A stretch of DNA of 64,000 nt from an uncultured bacterium (GTDB lineage: Bacteria; Cyanobacteriota; Vampirovibrionia; Gastranaerophilales; Gastranaerophilaceae), in contig CADBFN010000001.1 of the NCBI GenBank assembly GCA_902794035.1, positions 147,461 to 211,460 on the forward strand. Reading direction: 5' to 3'. Below, piece by piece: positions 55,204 through 64,000 of the stretch. The notes beneath the pieces are model-generated. The model searched no databases, had not been told where the DNA came from, and saw nothing but the letters and a program-made list of their open reading frames with translations. Each line of letters begins with the position of its first letter. Position 1 is the first letter of the stretch. Both the position numbers and the translations under genes were made by a program.

Positions 55204-56160
55204 ATGGACAAAATAGCAATTTTGACAGGTGATCCAAACGGGATTGGGGCAGAAATTACTCTCAAAGCACTAAATATACTGAATTTCCCTGCTGATAAAA
55301 TCGTTTTGATTTCAAATAATGAAGTTCTGAAGTATTACAATGAAATACCATCATGCCGGCAGTGTTATACAGAAATTAATAATTATGAAGTTATAGAAAT
55401 TCCATATAAAAAATCCGACATAAAGCCGGGAGAAGTTACTGCTCAGGCCGGTGAATTTTCTTTTCAGTCATTGAAAAAAGTATGCGAATTAAAGCCAAAA
55501 GCTATAATTACAGCTCCTGTTGCAAAAAATTCTCTCAATCTGGCAGGATATAAATTTAACGGGCAGACAGAAGTATTACAAAAATATTTATCACATGATA
55601 ATCAACTTGCTGAAATGTTATTTGTAGCCAATAATTTCAGAGTTCTGCTTTTAACACGCCACTGCGCCCTGAAAGAAATAAATATAACAAAAGAAATGGT
55701 CATAAAAAAGGTTGAAAACCTTGTTCAGACTTTCAAAACAGTGTTTAAGATTAAAAAACCAAAATTTGCTTTATGCGGATTTAATCCACATGCCGGAGAA
55801 GACGGAATTTTAGGAAAAGAAGAAATTGAAATATTAATTCCTGCAGTAAATTATTTACGCAGCGAAGGAATAGATATTACATATCCAAAACCTTCTGATA
55901 CATTATTTATAAATGCAAGTAAAAATTATTATAATAATCAAAAAGACACTTACGATTGCTATATTGCCTGCTACCACGATCAGGGTTTAATTCCTATTAA
56001 AACAATCGCAGGTGATAAAACAGTTAATACAACTATCGGACTTGATATTATAAGAACATCCCCAGGACATGGGACAGCATTTGATATTGCAGGGAAAAAT
56101 ACTGCAAATCCTGAAAGTATGATTGAAGCAATAAAATTAGCAATAGAGCTAAGTAAATAA
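55204..56160 (+). CDS. 4-hydroxythreonine-4-phosphate dehydrogenase family (PdxA or PdxA2)
   Basis: The 318-aa protein shows GDPNGIGAEITLKAL, ITAPVAKNSLN, HTE-region NGQTEVLQKYL, CGFNPHAGEDG and CYHDQGLIPIK, with PGHGTAFDIAG at the end. PdxA works in vitamin B6 synthesis; PdxA2 works in four-carbon acid catabolism with a DUF1537 kinase. Direct pairing with such a kinase favours PdxA2, while lack of catabolic partners leaves B6 possible. Confidence 0.92.
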   Translation: MDKIAILTGDPNGIGAEITLKALNILNFPADKIVLISNNEVLKYYNEIPSCRQCYTEINNYEVIEIPYKKSDIKPGEVTAQAGEFSFQSLKKVCELKPKAIITAPVAKNSLNLAGYKFNGQTEVLQKYLSHDNQLAEMLFVANNFRVLLLTRHCALKEINITKEMVIKKVENLVQTFKTVFKIKKPKFALCGFNPHAGEDGILGKEEIEILIPAVNYLRSEGIDITYPKPSDTLFINASKNYYNNQKDTYDCYIACYHDQGLIPIKTIAGDKTVNTTIGLDIIRTSPGHGTAFDIAGKNTANPESMIEAIKLAIELSK

Positions 56161-56202
56161 CATATAAAATTTATACAGATTGAACTATTTGGAAGTATAA
56201 AA

Positions 56203-56208
56203 TAATAT
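56203..56208 (+). promoter_or_regulatory. -10 element TAATAT, leaderless start
   Basis: TAATAT ends 6 nt before ATG 56215, with no SD. Confidence 0.5.
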
Positions 56209-56214
56209 AGAATT

Positions 56215-57183
56215 ATGAACAAACTAAATAAAAAAACAATTATATTATCTTTTATTTTATCCATATTTATTACCGGATTCAGTTTATTGACGTATCACAG
56301 ATACTATAATATAACTGCGCCAATGCAGGATATTGCATACAAACGGGCAATAATAAGAGAATCCCATAATCTGTTTTACAGATTAGAAAATTTACGTCCT
56401 GTTGTGGGAGAAGAAGAATTAACACAATTTATCAAAGAGAATAACAAAAATCCTCAAATCTACACTCCATCAAAAGCAAATATAGAAAAGGGGATATTCA
56501 GAGCCAATTTACATATGCATACTTTGCAATCAGATGGGCACGCATCAGTCAAAAAAAGACTTGATGATGCACAGGAATATGCACAAAATAATATTAAAGA
56601 CGGCTACATGTATATTGCTATTACTGATCATAATACAATTTTAGGAGCCAAAGAAGTTGTAGAAATTTTACAAAAAAATCCTGATAAATATAAAAACATA
56701 AAAGTAATTCTGGGCATGGAGATTTTCACAGGTTTCAATTCTAAATACAGCAGCAAACCTGTAGAAATTCACGTTTTAAATTGGTGCCTTAACCCATATG
56801 ACAAATTTTTAAACCAAGAATTTTATAAAGCACCTGATGCTAATAAATGGAACAGAACCCGTCCTGACAGAGATTTTGATCAGGTAATAACAATGATGAG
56901 TAAATATGCAATCCCAGGAATTGCCCATCCTGTAAGATACACCGACAGAATTGACGGGAACAGATATTTATATGTTGATGAAATGATGAAAAGATACTCT
57001 CAGCTATCTGCAAAACCATTATTTGCAGAAGGCTATTATCAGGTATATCCAAGATATTACTCCCACGAATTTGTAAAAAATTATATTTTACCATACAACT
57101 CATTTGTCAATAAAAAAACAGATGAATATAATATTATAAAAACAGGAAGCACAGATTCACATTCGGAAGAAATATTTTATTAA
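56215..57183 (+). CDS. Membrane-anchored PHP-domain phosphoesterase
   Basis: The 322-aa protein has an N-terminal membrane anchor (about 9-29) and an outward PHP domain. Metal motifs are LHMHTLQSDGHAS, ITDHNTI, LGMEIFTG, GIAHPVRY and STDSHSEE. PHP proteins are trinuclear metal phosphoesterases. The substrate is unknown. An extracytoplasmic PHP domain is less usual than the cytoplasmic polymerase or histidinol phosphatase forms. Confidence 0.85.
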   Translation: MNKLNKKTIILSFILSIFITGFSLLTYHRYYNITAPMQDIAYKRAIIRESHNLFYRLENLRPVVGEEELTQFIKENNKNPQIYTPSKANIEKGIFRANLHMHTLQSDGHASVKKRLDDAQEYAQNNIKDGYMYIAITDHNTILGAKEVVEILQKNPDKYKNIKVILGMEIFTGFNSKYSSKPVEIHVLNWCLNPYDKFLNQEFYKAPDANKWNRTRPDRDFDQVITMMSKYAIPGIAHPVRYTDRIDGNRYLYVDEMMKRYSQLSAKPLFAEGYYQVYPRYYSHEFVKNYILPYNSFVNKKTDEYNIIKTGSTDSHSEEIFY

Positions 57184-57265
57184 CTTTCATAGATAATATC
57201 GCTCTGTGCTATAATTATTACAGATTATATTGATATTTTTGACCAATAATTGGCAGGAGTTATTT

Positions 57266-58882
57266 ATGAAAAAATTTTTTATACTTTTAATAATTTGTCT
57301 TTTATCTTTAAAAGTTTGCGCATCAGAAAGTATTGATACACAAAATAATACCGTAATTAAAAATAAGCTATTTTATATAACAATTCCCAAAAATCTAAAA
57401 AAATCATATGAGGTAAAAAAAGAAAAAGATAAAATCTCAATCTATCACAAAGACTCAAAAAATGCAGGTTTTGGAGGATTTGCATTCGGGATAAAAGCAT
57501 ACAAAAATCCATCAGATCACGCAAATCTTCCGGGAGGTCGTAAAATAGGCGAGCTTACCGATAAAAACGGAGATTTATACGACATTGTCCTGAAATATCC
57601 GACAGATGTTCAATATGACTATACAAAAGGGACAAATCCGCCTGATTCATTCAAGCAACTTTATGATTTAGGGGAAATCGTAAATATAAAAGGGATAAAT
57701 GGTTCAATTTATTATAAAAATCAGGGAATGAAAGGACAAGATTTATATAAAAATATTTTGAAAAAACATATAACTGCAATAAATGAAAAATGGGATTCAA
57801 CAAAACTTGAAAAAGAAAATATGAGTTATATGTATAACATTATTAAAGAAAAAGAAAACATCGGTTACACATATTATGATGCAAATGCAGACGGAATAGA
57901 AGAACTCTTGATTGGAGAAATCGCACAAGGGAATTGGAAAGGCGTAATCTATGATATCTATACTATGGTTGATAGAAAACCAAAACATGTAATAAGCGGC
58001 GGAAGCAGAAACAGATATTATGTTTGTGATGACAGTTTTATTTGTAACGAATATTCATCAGGAGCATTGGAAAGCGGAGTCAGCGTTTACAATTTGGTAG
58101 AAAATTCAACTGAGTTATTCCCTCAGGTTTATTTCAAGTATGACGAATATCAAAATTCAAAAAAACCTTATTTTATTTCATACTCTGATGAAAAATGGGA
58201 AAATGTAACAGAAGAAGAATTTGATGAAAGAAAAAAAGTTTTTGAACAGTACGAAAGATTTGATTTCATTCCATTAAATAAAAGCTCAGACAATAATATT
58301 CTTGAAGATAAATATAATACTGAAAAAGATTATTTTGATTATTCTGTTGTATTGAATGAATTTCCAAAATCATATTACTACACAACTGTCAAAATTAACA
58401 AATCAAAAGAACGGATTTTGATTATCACAGACAAAACAGATGAAAACAAAAATTCCTTCCACGGATTATTATACTACATTGCCAAAAACAGTTTTGTTTA
58501 TCCGTTAGGATACATAGAAAGTACAAAACCTCTTGCTCAGTCAAAAAATTACCTATATTTAAATTACAATAATGAAAATATAAAATTTTATATATCTGAT
58601 AAAAAATTTAGCATTATTAAAACGGCTGCCGAAAAGAACAAAGAAATAACAAATAATATTGAATTTACTACAATAGAAAGCGCAGATAAATTCAAAGGAG
58701 ACTTTGGTTCACCTGCAGGTGATGATATTAAAAAAGTTACAATTGACGGATTTTATTTTGAATACCATAAACCTCAATATAAAAAAAACTATATTAAAAA
58801 TCTTATGCAGGAGTGCATAAAAAACGGCGTAAAAACTCAGGTACAAATGTATTGTTGTACAGTTAAAAAATTACACCAATAA
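57266..58882 (+). CDS. Secreted protein of unknown function with EF-hand-like loop
   Basis: The 538-aa precursor has a signal peptide (MKKFFILLIICLLSLKVCAS). The N-terminal domain (about 25-150) resembles lipoprotein-type beta domains. A DANADGIEELLIG loop near residue 209 matches the calcium-binding DxNxDG pattern often seen in gut secreted proteins. The rest is unassigned. ATG 57266 has AGGAG upstream; an earlier in-frame start has none. Confidence 0.7.
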   Translation: MKKFFILLIICLLSLKVCASESIDTQNNTVIKNKLFYITIPKNLKKSYEVKKEKDKISIYHKDSKNAGFGGFAFGIKAYKNPSDHANLPGGRKIGELTDKNGDLYDIVLKYPTDVQYDYTKGTNPPDSFKQLYDLGEIVNIKGINGSIYYKNQGMKGQDLYKNILKKHITAINEKWDSTKLEKENMSYMYNIIKEKENIGYTYYDANADGIEELLIGEIAQGNWKGVIYDIYTMVDRKPKHVISGGSRNRYYVCDDSFICNEYSSGALESGVSVYNLVENSTELFPQVYFKYDEYQNSKKPYFISYSDEKWENVTEEEFDERKKVFEQYERFDFIPLNKSSDNNILEDKYNTEKDYFDYSVVLNEFPKSYYYTTVKINKSKERILIITDKTDENKNSFHGLLYYIAKNSFVYPLGYIESTKPLAQSKNYLYLNYNNENIKFYISDKKFSIIKTAAEKNKEITNNIEFTTIESADKFKGDFGSPAGDDIKKVTIDGFYFEYHKPQYKKNYIKNLMQECIKNGVKTQVQMYCCTVKKLHQ

Positions 58883-58987
58883 ATTTATATTAATAATTTC
58901 CCGATTAAATTGTTACAGTTTGTAAAAAAAAGCAATTCTTGTTAAATAAAATTTTTTATATATGAAACACGAGATGGGGAAATTATT

Positions 58988-60844
58988 ATGTATTATGGGG
59001 ATTATGAAGTAAGAGAAACCTCAACAGCTGCGTCTGGCAGCACTACTGCACAACAAAAACAAGAACAAAAAACACAAACAAAAAAAGTTTTACCTTTAGT
59101 AGAAAAAAAAGAAACTAAAGATGACAAAGTTCAGGGATATTATGTTGAAAAACATGATGATACTTCAGATACTTCTGCAAAAACATCTGAAAATACACCG
59201 AAACCTGATGATGATGACAAAAAAACTAAAAAACAAAACGAAGTCAAGGCTAAAGAAACTAAAAAAACAGAAGTCAAATCAAAAGAAGCAAAATCAACAG
59301 ATAAAGATGATGAAGTAATCCAAGATAATGAATTAGACGCATATGACAGTGACGATACAGACATAGCAGATCATGAAGTTGATGCAAGTGCCAAAGTTCA
59401 TAAACATCAAAGCATTGCCAAACACGGTGATAATGAAAATTCTTTAATCAGTACCATACATGAAACCATGTATAACAGTATTCAGGATGGAGATGAATCC
59501 GGAAAATTTTACTTAAATGCTACAAACATGATAAAAAGTAATGAAGGAAGCGATCCTTTAGCAGATGTTGATACAGACAATAAAGTAAATTTTTACGGTA
59601 AATTTGTTCAGGAAAATTCCGCATATAAACTTGACAGCAGTATCAAAATAGATGATAAAAGCAGTAGCCAACTTTTTAATGTGGGCGCATCCTGGGGCAA
59701 AAAAACAGATAAAGGCGCAGAAACAAAAGTTATGTTCTTTGGGTCTTTTAATAGAAATTCAGATAAAACAGTTACACAAATGCAAAAAAATGCCCTAGAT
59801 TCTGAAACAATAAATGATATTTCCGAAGGAAATAACACTGAAAATGAAAATGCAGAAAATGCGGCAACAGCAAGTCAAGAAGGGGATACAGCTACTTTAG
59901 GAGAGGATTCTTTCCTTCCTCAGGAACAAAAGACTAATTCTGAAGATTTTCAATTGTATGCAGCGGCTAGTCATAGATTCGTAAATAAAGATAAACTATC
60001 AGGCTCCGCACAATTTTATAATGATGAAGGCAGTTCTGCAACATTGAAAGTAAGCAGTAAATATAATTCAAATAAATATGATGCTTATGTTCAGGCTGAT
60101 GTTTCTGTATATATGCCTAAAAAAGATACGGGAGAACCGGATAGCAGAAATACCGTTGTTACAAATTTAAAAGTCGGACTTAATCCTGAAGTAACAGAAA
60201 ATCAAAACGAATATCAAAACCTTATCAATGATAAACAGCAGCAAAATACCAACAATGAATCTAAAAATACAGATCAAAAAGCAACTGAGAAAATTGATAA
60301 CAATAAAGTAGTATCAAATAAAAAATGGACAAACATTAAAAACCCATACTTCATAACAGAAACAATTGCCGGGGACCCTTCTACAGGTTTAGGCTATGAA
60401 GAATACTGCAAGAAGAAAACAAATAATTCAAGATTAACTTTCGGATATTTCACTCAGGGTGAAATCACTTACGGAAGTGATAAAGAAGGTAATAAAAAAC
60501 AAGATTACAATATCGCCGGAGGCGCAGGTATAAAATATGTACAACGCACAGGTAAAGGCATATTTGGAGCAAAAGCTATCATTAAAGATAAATATGTTAT
60601 TGGTAAAGGAAATATATTTACCGCAAACGGAGCAGCAGCATACACTAACAAGAAAATTCATGCTGAAGTAGAAGCCCAATATATAAATGTTCCTAATATT
60701 TCATCTGTTACACTTGATGGCAGGATTTATTACAACATTAATAAAAATATCGGAACATTCGTTGATGGAAGTTATATCTACAGAAATGACGGAGATATAA
60801 TTAAAGGTGGTTCCGTTCAGGCAGGTATCATCGTAAATATGTAA
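58988..60844 (+). CDS. Large protein with charged disordered N-terminus and beta-rich C-terminus
   Basis: The 618-aa protein has no signal peptide. Residues 1-150 are Lys/Glu/Asp/Thr-rich low complexity (repeated KETKK and KSKEAKS-like runs). From about 200 to the end, alternating hydrophobic residues give many amphipathic strands (NVGASWGKKTDKGAETKVMFF, AAASHRFVNKDKLSGSAQFY, TFVDGSYIYRN) like an outer-membrane barrel or stacked beta sheet. It ends AGIIVNM. The lack of a Sec signal with a barrel-like domain is odd. Family not recognised. Confidence 0.65.
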   Translation: MYYGDYEVRETSTAASGSTTAQQKQEQKTQTKKVLPLVEKKETKDDKVQGYYVEKHDDTSDTSAKTSENTPKPDDDDKKTKKQNEVKAKETKKTEVKSKEAKSTDKDDEVIQDNELDAYDSDDTDIADHEVDASAKVHKHQSIAKHGDNENSLISTIHETMYNSIQDGDESGKFYLNATNMIKSNEGSDPLADVDTDNKVNFYGKFVQENSAYKLDSSIKIDDKSSSQLFNVGASWGKKTDKGAETKVMFFGSFNRNSDKTVTQMQKNALDSETINDISEGNNTENENAENAATASQEGDTATLGEDSFLPQEQKTNSEDFQLYAAASHRFVNKDKLSGSAQFYNDEGSSATLKVSSKYNSNKYDAYVQADVSVYMPKKDTGEPDSRNTVVTNLKVGLNPEVTENQNEYQNLINDKQQQNTNNESKNTDQKATEKIDNNKVVSNKKWTNIKNPYFITETIAGDPSTGLGYEEYCKKKTNNSRLTFGYFTQGEITYGSDKEGNKKQDYNIAGGAGIKYVQRTGKGIFGAKAIIKDKYVIGKGNIFTANGAAAYTNKKIHAEVEAQYINVPNISSVTLDGRIYYNINKNIGTFVDGSYIYRNDGDIIKGGSVQAGIIVNM

Positions 60845-60924
60845 TTAAATTAGTTTAAATATTTTTTCTCAGTCCTATTTTGTGATACAATACATTTTGG
60901 TTTAAAACAAATAAAGGACAAAAA

Positions 60925-61611
60925 ATGAAAAAACTGTTTTTAATCGGATTTATATTACTTGGTTTTGCCCAAATAATATTTGCATCAGAAATTTCTTATG
61001 ACAAAAGTAATTTTGCACCTGTTTATACAATGATTGATGATGCCACATATGATATACGTTATTATTCATCAAATAATTTTACAGGCAACAAAATAAATGG
61101 TTACAAAGCACCTGTTGCATATATGACAAAAGAGGGACTTAATGCTCTGTCAATTGCGGCTGAAGATTTAAGAGAACAAGGTTACAGACTTTTGATATGG
61201 GATACATACAGACCGCAAAAAGCAGTTGATAATTTTGTAGAATGGATAAACAACCCAAATGATGAAGGTGACAGATCTTTTTATCCTGAACTGAAAAAAT
61301 CTGATTTACTGAAAGGTCAGTACATAATGGCAAAATCAGGCCATACAAGAGGTTCAACAGTTGATTTAACTTTGATAAAAAAAGATGGTTCCTTTGTTGA
61401 TATGGGCGGAACTTTTGATTTATTTTCAGAAATTTCACACCCTGATTACAAAAAATTGACAAAAACACAAAAGAAAAACAGAAAAATCTTACATGATGCG
61501 ATGATAAAAGCCGGATTTAAAGGGATAGATTCCGAATGGTGGCATTTTACATTAGAAAATGAACCTTATCCCGATACTTATTTCGATTTTGATATTGAAG
61601 GGATGAATTAA
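60925..61611 (+). CDS. D-alanyl-D-alanine dipeptidase (VanX/DdpX, M15D)
   Basis: The 228-aa secreted enzyme (signal peptide cut near residue 21) has the zinc motif SGHTRGSTVDLTL (SxHxxGxxxD) and the catalytic SEWWHF (ExxWH). It hydrolyses D-Ala-D-Ala, probably for wall recycling. No vanHA genes are near, so glycopeptide resistance is not indicated. Confidence 0.93.
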   Translation: MKKLFLIGFILLGFAQIIFASEISYDKSNFAPVYTMIDDATYDIRYYSSNNFTGNKINGYKAPVAYMTKEGLNALSIAAEDLREQGYRLLIWDTYRPQKAVDNFVEWINNPNDEGDRSFYPELKKSDLLKGQYIMAKSGHTRGSTVDLTLIKKDGSFVDMGGTFDLFSEISHPDYKKLTKTQKKNRKILHDAMIKAGFKGIDSEWWHFTLENEPYPDTYFDFDIEGMN

Positions 61612-61637
61612 GGATTTCGCAAAGGGAAAGCTTTTAG

Positions 61638-62282
61638 ATGAAACAATTTTTAATTAATAAAAATTCTGAAAAACTTTTAATATTTTTTACCGGCTGGGGC
61701 TGTGATGAATCAGAATTTGAACACATGGAAGCGAATTCAGATGTTTTGCTTTTATACGATTATTCAAATTTAAGTTTGGATTTTGATTTTTCAAAATACA
61801 AAAATATTGATTTAATAGCTTTTTCTGCCGGAGTTTTTGTTGCATCAATTATGAATTTTAATTTCAAAATAAACAATAAAATTGCCATAAGCGGGAATCC
61901 GTTTTTATTTGATGAAAAATTAGGGCTATCAAAAGAAATTCAGGATATTTTATATAACATAACAGAAAAAAATGCAGATGATTTTGCACGCAATTATCTT
62001 GTAAAAACTGATGAAGAATGGAAATATTTTCACCATTCAAAAAGAACCCTCGAAAGCTGCAGAGAAGAATTTGACAAATTAAAAGAATTCTATCTCATAA
62101 ACAAACAAAATATAAAAGATATTTATGATTGTGCAATAATGGGTGAAGAAGATCAGATATTCAATATTTCAATACAAAAAGAATTTTATAAAAACAGATT
62201 AAGTATTATAAAAAATGCCCGTCATAATTTATTTTTCAGAATAAATAAATACGAACAGCTACTAAATTTTAAGAACACATAA
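61638..62282 (+). CDS. BioG-like alpha/beta hydrolase (DUF452)
   Basis: The 214-aa protein has FFTGWGCDESEF (oxyanion region), LIAFSAGVFVAS with the nucleophile Ser, an Asp region (IMGEEDQIF) and a catalytic His (ARHNLF). BioG frees pimeloyl-ACP from its methyl ester in biotin synthesis. No other bio gene is present, so the assignment is by family only. Confidence 0.8.
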   Translation: MKQFLINKNSEKLLIFFTGWGCDESEFEHMEANSDVLLLYDYSNLSLDFDFSKYKNIDLIAFSAGVFVASIMNFNFKINNKIAISGNPFLFDEKLGLSKEIQDILYNITEKNADDFARNYLVKTDEEWKYFHHSKRTLESCREEFDKLKEFYLINKQNIKDIYDCAIMGEEDQIFNISIQKEFYKNRLSIIKNARHNLFFRINKYEQLLNFKNT

Positions 62283-62303
62283 GAACTATGCGAAGGGAAT
62301 AAT

Positions 62304-63275
62304 ATGATTGATTTTTTATCAAATCCGCAATGGATTAATCCGCAAATAGATTGTTTATTATACTTGCAAAATTTTAGAATCGGATATTTGGAACATTTTG
62401 ATAAATTTTTCTTATCAATCACCATCTTTGGAGAGTTTTGGCTTCCGACATTAATTTGTGCCATTGTTTATTGGTGTATAGATTTTCGTTCAGGAATTTA
62501 CTTATTTACTCTTGAAGGTTTCAATATATTATTAACTCACTTTTTTAAAATGATTGCCTGTGTTTACCGCCCATGGGTTTTGAATAAATCCTTACATCCT
62601 TCAGAATTAGCAATACCGTATGCAAAGGGATATTCTTTTCCGAGCGGACATAGCGCAATGACTTCATCTGTTGTTGGCGGAGTCGCATATTTAATAAGAA
62701 AATACAAAATTATATGTATTTCATTAATTGGATTAATTTTACTTGTAGGTTTTTCAAGATTATGGCTAGGAGTTCACACACCACAAGATGTTATATGCGG
62801 TTTATTGACAGGCCTTGTCCTTATTTTTGCAGGAAATTTATTAATAGATTGGGCAGAAAAAGATAAAAACAGATACCTGTACCTTGCAGGGATTGTAAAT
62901 ATTTTATCTGTATTGGCATTAATATATGTTAAATTCTTTAATACATACAGAATTGATTATGTTTCAGGACAGCTTCTTGTCGATCCGCAAAAATTAATGT
63001 ATGTGACATACGTTGTATATGGATATGCACTTGGTTTAATTAACGGATGTTTTTTGTGCAGAAGATTTTTCCCGTTTGACCCAAAAGAGATTTCCGTAAA
63101 AAAACGAATAATTATAGGAATTATTGGCTCTGTTATTTTAATTTTACTGTTAAAATACATACTTTTATACATAATAATGAATATAATTGCCCTTAAACTT
63201 GCAATACCTGTAATGTTTATACTGGGCTTGTTTGTAACATTAATTTATCCGGCAATTTTCAGAAAATTTATATAA
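62304..63275 (+). CDS. PAP2 family membrane phosphatase
   Basis: The 323-aa protein has about eight membrane helices and the three PAP2 motifs: KMIACVYRP (K-x6-RP), FPSGHSAMTSS (PSGH) and SRLWLGVHTPQD (SR-x5-H-x3-D). It dephosphorylates a lipid phosphate such as undecaprenyl-PP or PA. The C-terminal third has extra helices beyond a minimal PAP2. Confidence 0.92.
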   Translation: MIDFLSNPQWINPQIDCLLYLQNFRIGYLEHFDKFFLSITIFGEFWLPTLICAIVYWCIDFRSGIYLFTLEGFNILLTHFFKMIACVYRPWVLNKSLHPSELAIPYAKGYSFPSGHSAMTSSVVGGVAYLIRKYKIICISLIGLILLVGFSRLWLGVHTPQDVICGLLTGLVLIFAGNLLIDWAEKDKNRYLYLAGIVNILSVLALIYVKFFNTYRIDYVSGQLLVDPQKLMYVTYVVYGYALGLINGCFLCRRFFPFDPKEISVKKRIIIGIIGSVILILLLKYILLYIIMNIIALKLAIPVMFILGLFVTLIYPAIFRKFI

Positions 63276-63295
63276 ATATCTACTAAATACAGGTA

Positions 63296-63595
63296 TTAAT
63301 CTGCGCAAAATTTGCCTGTACCGTCATTTAACGGGTCTTTATCCTGACCTTGTTTATAATATTGTTTAATCTTTATAATTTCTGAATCTGAACAATAGAT
63401 GGTTTTCCCGAAATTTGCGTTTTCAAAACATTTTTTGGTTACTCCGCTCATTTGTAATGTACGGGGGAAACAATCCTGAGTATAAATCGGTTCAACAATA
63501 TTTTCTGATTTTTGTAACTTTTGATTATTCATTAAAACTAAAATACAAAAAACAATAAATAATAAAATAATTAATATTAATAATTTCTTTTTCAT
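63296..63595 (-). CDS. Small membrane-anchored or secreted protein
   Basis: The 99-aa protein (start ATG 63595 with GAGGA upstream) has one N-terminal helix (about 4-21) and an outward domain with four Cys (QDCFP, KKCFEN, YCSDSE, KFCAD). No family recognised. Confidence 0.6.
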   Translation of the reverse strand: MKKKLLILIILLFIVFCILVLMNNQKLQKSENIVEPIYTQDCFPRTLQMSGVTKKCFENANFGKTIYCSDSEIIKIKQYYKQGQDKDPLNDGTGKFCAD

Positions 63596-63655
63596 ATACA
63601 TCCTCAATACGTTTAACACAATCATTATACAATAACAAAGAAATAAAAATATTAT

Positions 63656-63813
63656 CCCTCTCCTGAAAAATTTAGGAGAGGGAGCAGATGTCTGAGCAAA
63701 GCGAATTACATCTGCGGGTAAGGTTTGATAAAGTTTATTATAGTAACCTCTCCAACAATCTGTAAGGCAACAAGTTGCCTACATATTATATCCTCTCCTG
63801 CAGACAGGAGAGG
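63656..63813. repeat. Composite repeat with four hairpins
   Basis: The hairpins in order are CCCTCTCCT/AGGAGAGGG (63656-63682), CAGATGT/ACATCTG (63685-63714), AGGCAAC/GTTGCCT (63765-63780) and CCTCTCCTG/CAGGAGAGG (63792-63813). The first and last share the CCTCTCCTG/AGGAGAGG sequence, so the whole looks like two half elements facing each other. It fills the gap between two minus-strand genes. It is a different family from the left-edge repeats. Confidence 0.8.
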
Positions 63814-63867
63814 AAAATCTATTTTTGCTGACTAAATATTTATATCCCTTTTTAAGGGGTATCGTAA

Positions 63868-64000
63868 TTACGCATTAAAAGTTTTGAAAGAAGATTCAAC
63901 GTTTTTGGAGATAACTTTTTTAACTGCATCCATTTCGGTTGAAATTGCATTTTCTTCGGTATCAAGTTGTTTAAGTTTTAATTCTAATTGTTTATCCTGT
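63868..64000 (-). CDS. C-terminal end of a coiled-coil protein (partial)
   Basis: The minus strand from the right edge is open to TAA at 63868-63870. The last 43 residues read QDKQLELKLKQLDTEE, then ISTEMDAVKKVISKNVESSF and end FKTFNA. It is charged and helical with heptad-like Leu/Ile. The start lies outside the window. Codon use is like its neighbours. Family not recognised. Confidence 0.65.
   Translation of the reverse strand, partial: QDKQLELKLKQLDTEENAISTEMDAVKKVISKNVESSFKTFNA

Noticed and set aside
60925..61611. Glycopeptide resistance cluster
   Set aside because: The VanX-like dipeptidase has no vanH, vanA or vanRS neighbours; a recycling role is more likely.

Overview
The window is AT-rich (roughly one third G+C by eye), densely coded on both strands, and looks like a chromosomal segment of a Gram-negative-type bacterium. 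The best guess is a gut Vampirovibrionia/Gastranaerophilales (non-photosynthetic relatives of Cyanobacteria). That rests on a VKOR-thioredoxin fusion, a SpoIID/LytB protein, a DUF512 radical-SAM protein, a GHL10-type glycosidase, type IV prepilins and dTDP-rhamnose synthesis occurring together with ordinary housekeeping genes. It is an inference; no rRNA or ribosomal marker is present to confirm it.

Layout. 1-670: a palindromic-repeat cassette enclosing a small DUF559 (PD-(D/E)XK) nuclease gene. 697-5866 (minus): nucleotide-sugar operon manC-ugd-rfbC-rfbB-rfbD, in which rfbD carries two in-frame copies of the same repeat. 5998-10725 (minus): GHL10 glycosidase with a TPR protein and a small secreted protein, then a dicarboxylate/amino-acid symporter. 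11021-24000: M16 peptidase, kinase-like protein, MscL, PurD-like ATP-grasp protein, SpoIID, MurJ, PadR and DUF512. 23953-30328: infB-ylxR-prfA, a TrmB-type regulator and pckA. 30510-41522: an AlgX-like SGNH protein, phosphatase, HExxH protein, AGCS symporter, ACT protein, OppD-like ATPase, split chromate transporter and TPR protein. 41582-48214: tpiA, two prepilins, queH with VKOR-Trx, and a histidine kinase. 48303-49458: tRNA-Lys with a duplicated 3' end downstream, then thyX. 49904-57183: cobO, ftsH, trpS, ssb, a four-carbon acid sugar kinase, pdxA and a PHP-domain protein. 57266-64000: envelope and hypothetical proteins (VanX-like dipeptidase, BioG-like esterase, PAP2 phosphatase), another composite repeat, and a partial gene at the edge.

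Most interesting signals. (1) One palindromic repeat family forms a tandem array, supplies the ribosome-binding site and stop codon of the DUF559 gene, and is inserted twice in frame inside RmlD. (2) A 12-bp copy of the tRNA-Lys 3' end lies 340 bp downstream, bracketing a hairpin-rich segment with an 11-bp terminal inverted repeat, like the scar of a tiny integrative element. (3) At least eight genes have a -10-like hexamer ending exactly 6 nt before the ATG and no Shine-Dalgarno, which predicts leaderless transcripts. (4) Several unassigned proteins without Sec signals, including a kinase-like and an HExxH protein, carry a short F/Y-x-G motif near the N-terminus.
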